Assembly: GCF_009647655.1 (NCBI RefSeq)
Contig: NZ_WJFD01000008.1
Coordinates: 102,919 to 166,918 of the forward strand
DNA from: Chitinophaga sp. SYP-B3965
Lineage (GTDB): Bacteria > Bacteroidota > Bacteroidia > Chitinophagales > Chitinophagaceae
DNA length: 64,000 nucleotides
Reading direction: 5' to 3'
Shown here: piece after piece, positions 62,530 to 64,000 of the stretch
Layout: every line of letters begins with the position of its first letter
How positions within the stretch are numbered: the stretch's first letter is position 1
Notes under the pieces: model-generated
Database searches by the model: none
What the model was told of the DNA's origin: nothing
Seen by the model: only the letters and a program-made list of their open reading frames with translations
Translations under genes and position numbers: made by a program

Positions 62530-63711
62530 TCAATTAGTTAATCTTTTATTCATTGTTAAACTATCAATTGCCTTATATAATTCATCTCCCCGCAGATTTT
62601 GCCTTTTTCTGCTAGAAGAAATAATGTATCGAGGCCCTGAAATGCTTCCTCGTCTATTATAATCAATTCCTATTATTACCCCATCACCATTTACAAGAAT
62701 ATGCGCTGGAATTGAAAGAATGTCAAAGATTTCTTTCGATATCTTATTTTGTTCCAGGCCATTTGTCCATGGCATATCTTCTTCTATTATAGCATTTGTC
62801 CATGATTTATAATTTTCATCTATTGATATGCTGAGAATATTGAACCCTTTAGAGCCAAATTCCTTGTAAACTTTCTTAAGATTAGGTATTTCTTTTCTAC
62901 AAGGAATACACCATGAGGCCCAAAAATCTATCAGTGTAAATTTAGATTTTCGTATAATCTGCCAAGCAGATTGCGATTTTCCATCCGTCATTTTTATCAA
63001 AAAATCTGGAAGTACTTTTCCAATTTCAATAGATTCACTCGCTCTTCTAGTTATTATATGCTTTTTGAGTTCAATTCCGTAATAACTATTTTTAAGGGGG
63101 GCAGGCATTTTATCATATGCCGTCTGCTTTGTATCTAAGTCGAGCCTTGAATTCTTCAAAATAAATAATGGAACTATATAAGAAGATGGATTCTTTTCTA
63201 GTTTTTTAAGGAAAAGCCCGTTATAATTTCCTTTTATTTCGGCTACTTTATTACTATCATTCTTGTTTGCTTCTATTTCTATATTAGTTTCCTTTATAAG
63301 ATTTGAAACAGTTTGCAGAAAAATATCATGCTCTTGAGTAGGAAGAGATCCTTTAATATTAACCTCTGGCCAGTCCTTTAAATCACCATTAAGGATGATT
63401 GTTGAGTTATCAAGTAACAACCTTACCCAAGACATTCTTTTGTCTCTTAACTTTAAAATGGCAGTATCCATTTTCACATAATGCAGCTCTCCTTCTAATG
63501 ATAATTCTCCTATAAATGAAAATTGTTGATTTTTGCTTTTAGTTCTGGCTAACGTATCAGCAGTACCATTTTCATTGTTTGTTATAAGATAAAACAACAC
63601 CCCATCAGGCAGGTTCTTTATTTGCCCATTTATCTGATACCCATGCCTGTCTTGTGCGGAAACATCATAAGTTGCAATAATTAATACGATAACACATACT
63701 AATATTCTCAT
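62530..63711 (-). CDS. TlpA-type thioredoxin with DUF4369-like N-terminus, cassette 3 (proximal)
   Basis: 393 residues, signal peptide ending YDVSAQ. The first 100 residues look like a DUF4369 beta-sandwich (GYQINGQIKNLPDGVLFYLI), then a helical linker, then thioredoxin with WASWCIPC at about 263-270 and IPAHILVNGDG. This is the commonest build of Bacteroidota TlpA-like proteins. It is first in a two-gene minus-strand operon. Confidence 0.92.
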   Translation of the reverse strand: MRILVCVIVLIIATYDVSAQDRHGYQINGQIKNLPDGVLFYLITNNENGTADTLARTKSKNQQFSFIGELSLEGELHYVKMDTAILKLRDKRMSWVRLLLDNSTIILNGDLKDWPEVNIKGSLPTQEHDIFLQTVSNLIKETNIEIEANKNDSNKVAEIKGNYNGLFLKKLEKNPSSYIVPLFILKNSRLDLDTKQTAYDKMPAPLKNSYYGIELKKHIITRRASESIEIGKVLPDFLIKMTDGKSQSAWQIIRKSKFTLIDFWASWCIPCRKEIPNLKKVYKEFGSKGFNILSISIDENYKSWTNAIIEEDMPWTNGLEQNKISKEIFDILSIPAHILVNGDGVIIGIDYNRRGSISGPRYIISSSRKRQNLRGDELYKAIDSLTMNKRLTN

Positions 63712-63854
63712 TTATATAATTATTTTCTATGGTTTAAATCAATAAAAAATAACACAAAGATTCTTATAATTTAAGTCCATGTGCTAAATCCCACTTATAA
63801 GAGTAGATATCATCGAAAAAGGGTTAAGAAAACTAAAAATTTAAACAATGCTAA
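63712..63854. other. Intergenic region before the susD fragment
   Basis: 143 bases, promoter side of the thioredoxin operon. No signal peptide or SusD N-terminus is encoded here. Confidence 0.4.
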
Positions 63855-64000
63855 AACTTTAATAGCTATCGTACAAAACGATCATCAGTTAAGGAAACGT
63901 ATGATCGCATTCTAACTGATTTGCTTTTAGCAATAGAGTTATTACCATCGACGGCAGCACTTCCGTCTCGTGGCGCTAAAGTAAGCGCTTTTGCATTGCT
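63855..64000 (+). pseudogene. 5'-truncated SusD-like gene fragment, continues past the window
   Basis: The plus-strand frame beginning just after a TAA at 63852-63854 reads SYRTKRSSVKETYDRILTDL, then LLAIELLPSTAALPSRGAK, then VSAFAL to the edge. This matches the middle of SusD proteins (compare TRASLKQTYDQIISDLKMAA and RPSKAAAYALL at 26533). No start codon, lipobox or N-terminal half precedes it, so it is a remnant, probably of a third SusC/SusD module linked to cassette 3. Confidence 0.7.

Overview
The window looks like a chromosomal segment of a Chitinophaga-like member of the Bacteroidota (Chitinophagaceae). The evidence is three SusC/SusD outer-membrane pairs (a fourth SusD survives only as a fragment), two FecR/ECF-sigma surface-signalling pairs, a DUF5690 transporter, TAnnTTTG-type promoter boxes and weak Shine-Dalgarno sequences. 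No rRNA, integrase, transposase or CRISPR array was seen. One tRNA, tRNA-Arg(CCG), is present.

Region 1 (1-13.3 kb). A decayed Fic gene is followed by what reads as a complete 2-aminoethylphosphonate (AEP) degradation locus: SusD and SusC (minus), then divergently a DUF5690 MFS transporter and the AEP:pyruvate transaminase PhnW. Convergent to these are phosphonoacetaldehyde dehydrogenase PhnY and phosphonoacetate hydrolase PhnA, then an XRE-cupin regulator. Together they would convert AEP to phosphonoacetaldehyde, phosphonoacetate, and finally acetate plus phosphate. A MarC membrane protein and the tRNA follow.

Region 2 (13.4-24 kb). Next to the tRNA is a minus-strand operon of a sigma factor with an additional helix-turn-helix, a double-DUF262 protein and a TIR-domain protein, which I read as a candidate anti-phage system. 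After it come a broken membrane-protein locus, two related HEPN/AbiU2-like proteins, an ECF41 (SigJ-type) sigma factor, two small membrane proteins and a secreted protein.

Region 3 (24-46.5 kb and 57.5-64 kb). The most distinctive content is a cassette present three times in different states of completeness. The parts are an AraC-type sensor domain without HTH, a full AraC regulator, a MauE/DoxX-like membrane redox protein with a C-S/T-C-G-G motif at exactly residues 101-105 in all three copies, small secreted cysteine proteins (several sharing a Y-x-C-x6/7-V-C core), TlpA-type thioredoxins, and a SusC(STN)/SusD pair facing an ECF sigma/FecR pair. Copy 1 carries an alpha/alpha-toroid protein instead of a thioredoxin. 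Copy 3 carries a propeller-like protein and an eight-cysteine secreted protein. The layout recalls methylamine-dehydrogenase maturation (MauD/MauE plus a disulfide-rich small subunit), but the substrate proteins are different. I infer an envelope system that makes disulfide-bonded secreted peptides and couples to TonB-dependent transport and trans-envelope signalling.

Region 4 (46.6-56.8 kb). An accessory island resembling a defence island lies between cassettes 2 and 3: a SMEK-NACHT NTPase, a beta-solenoid built from at least 21 uninterrupted 11-residue repeats with C-terminal membrane helices, a coiled-coil membrane protein, a small P-loop protein, a PIN-like protein and a coiled-coil protein. 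A short 3' relic of a second solenoid gene at the left edge suggests past duplication and gene replacement here.
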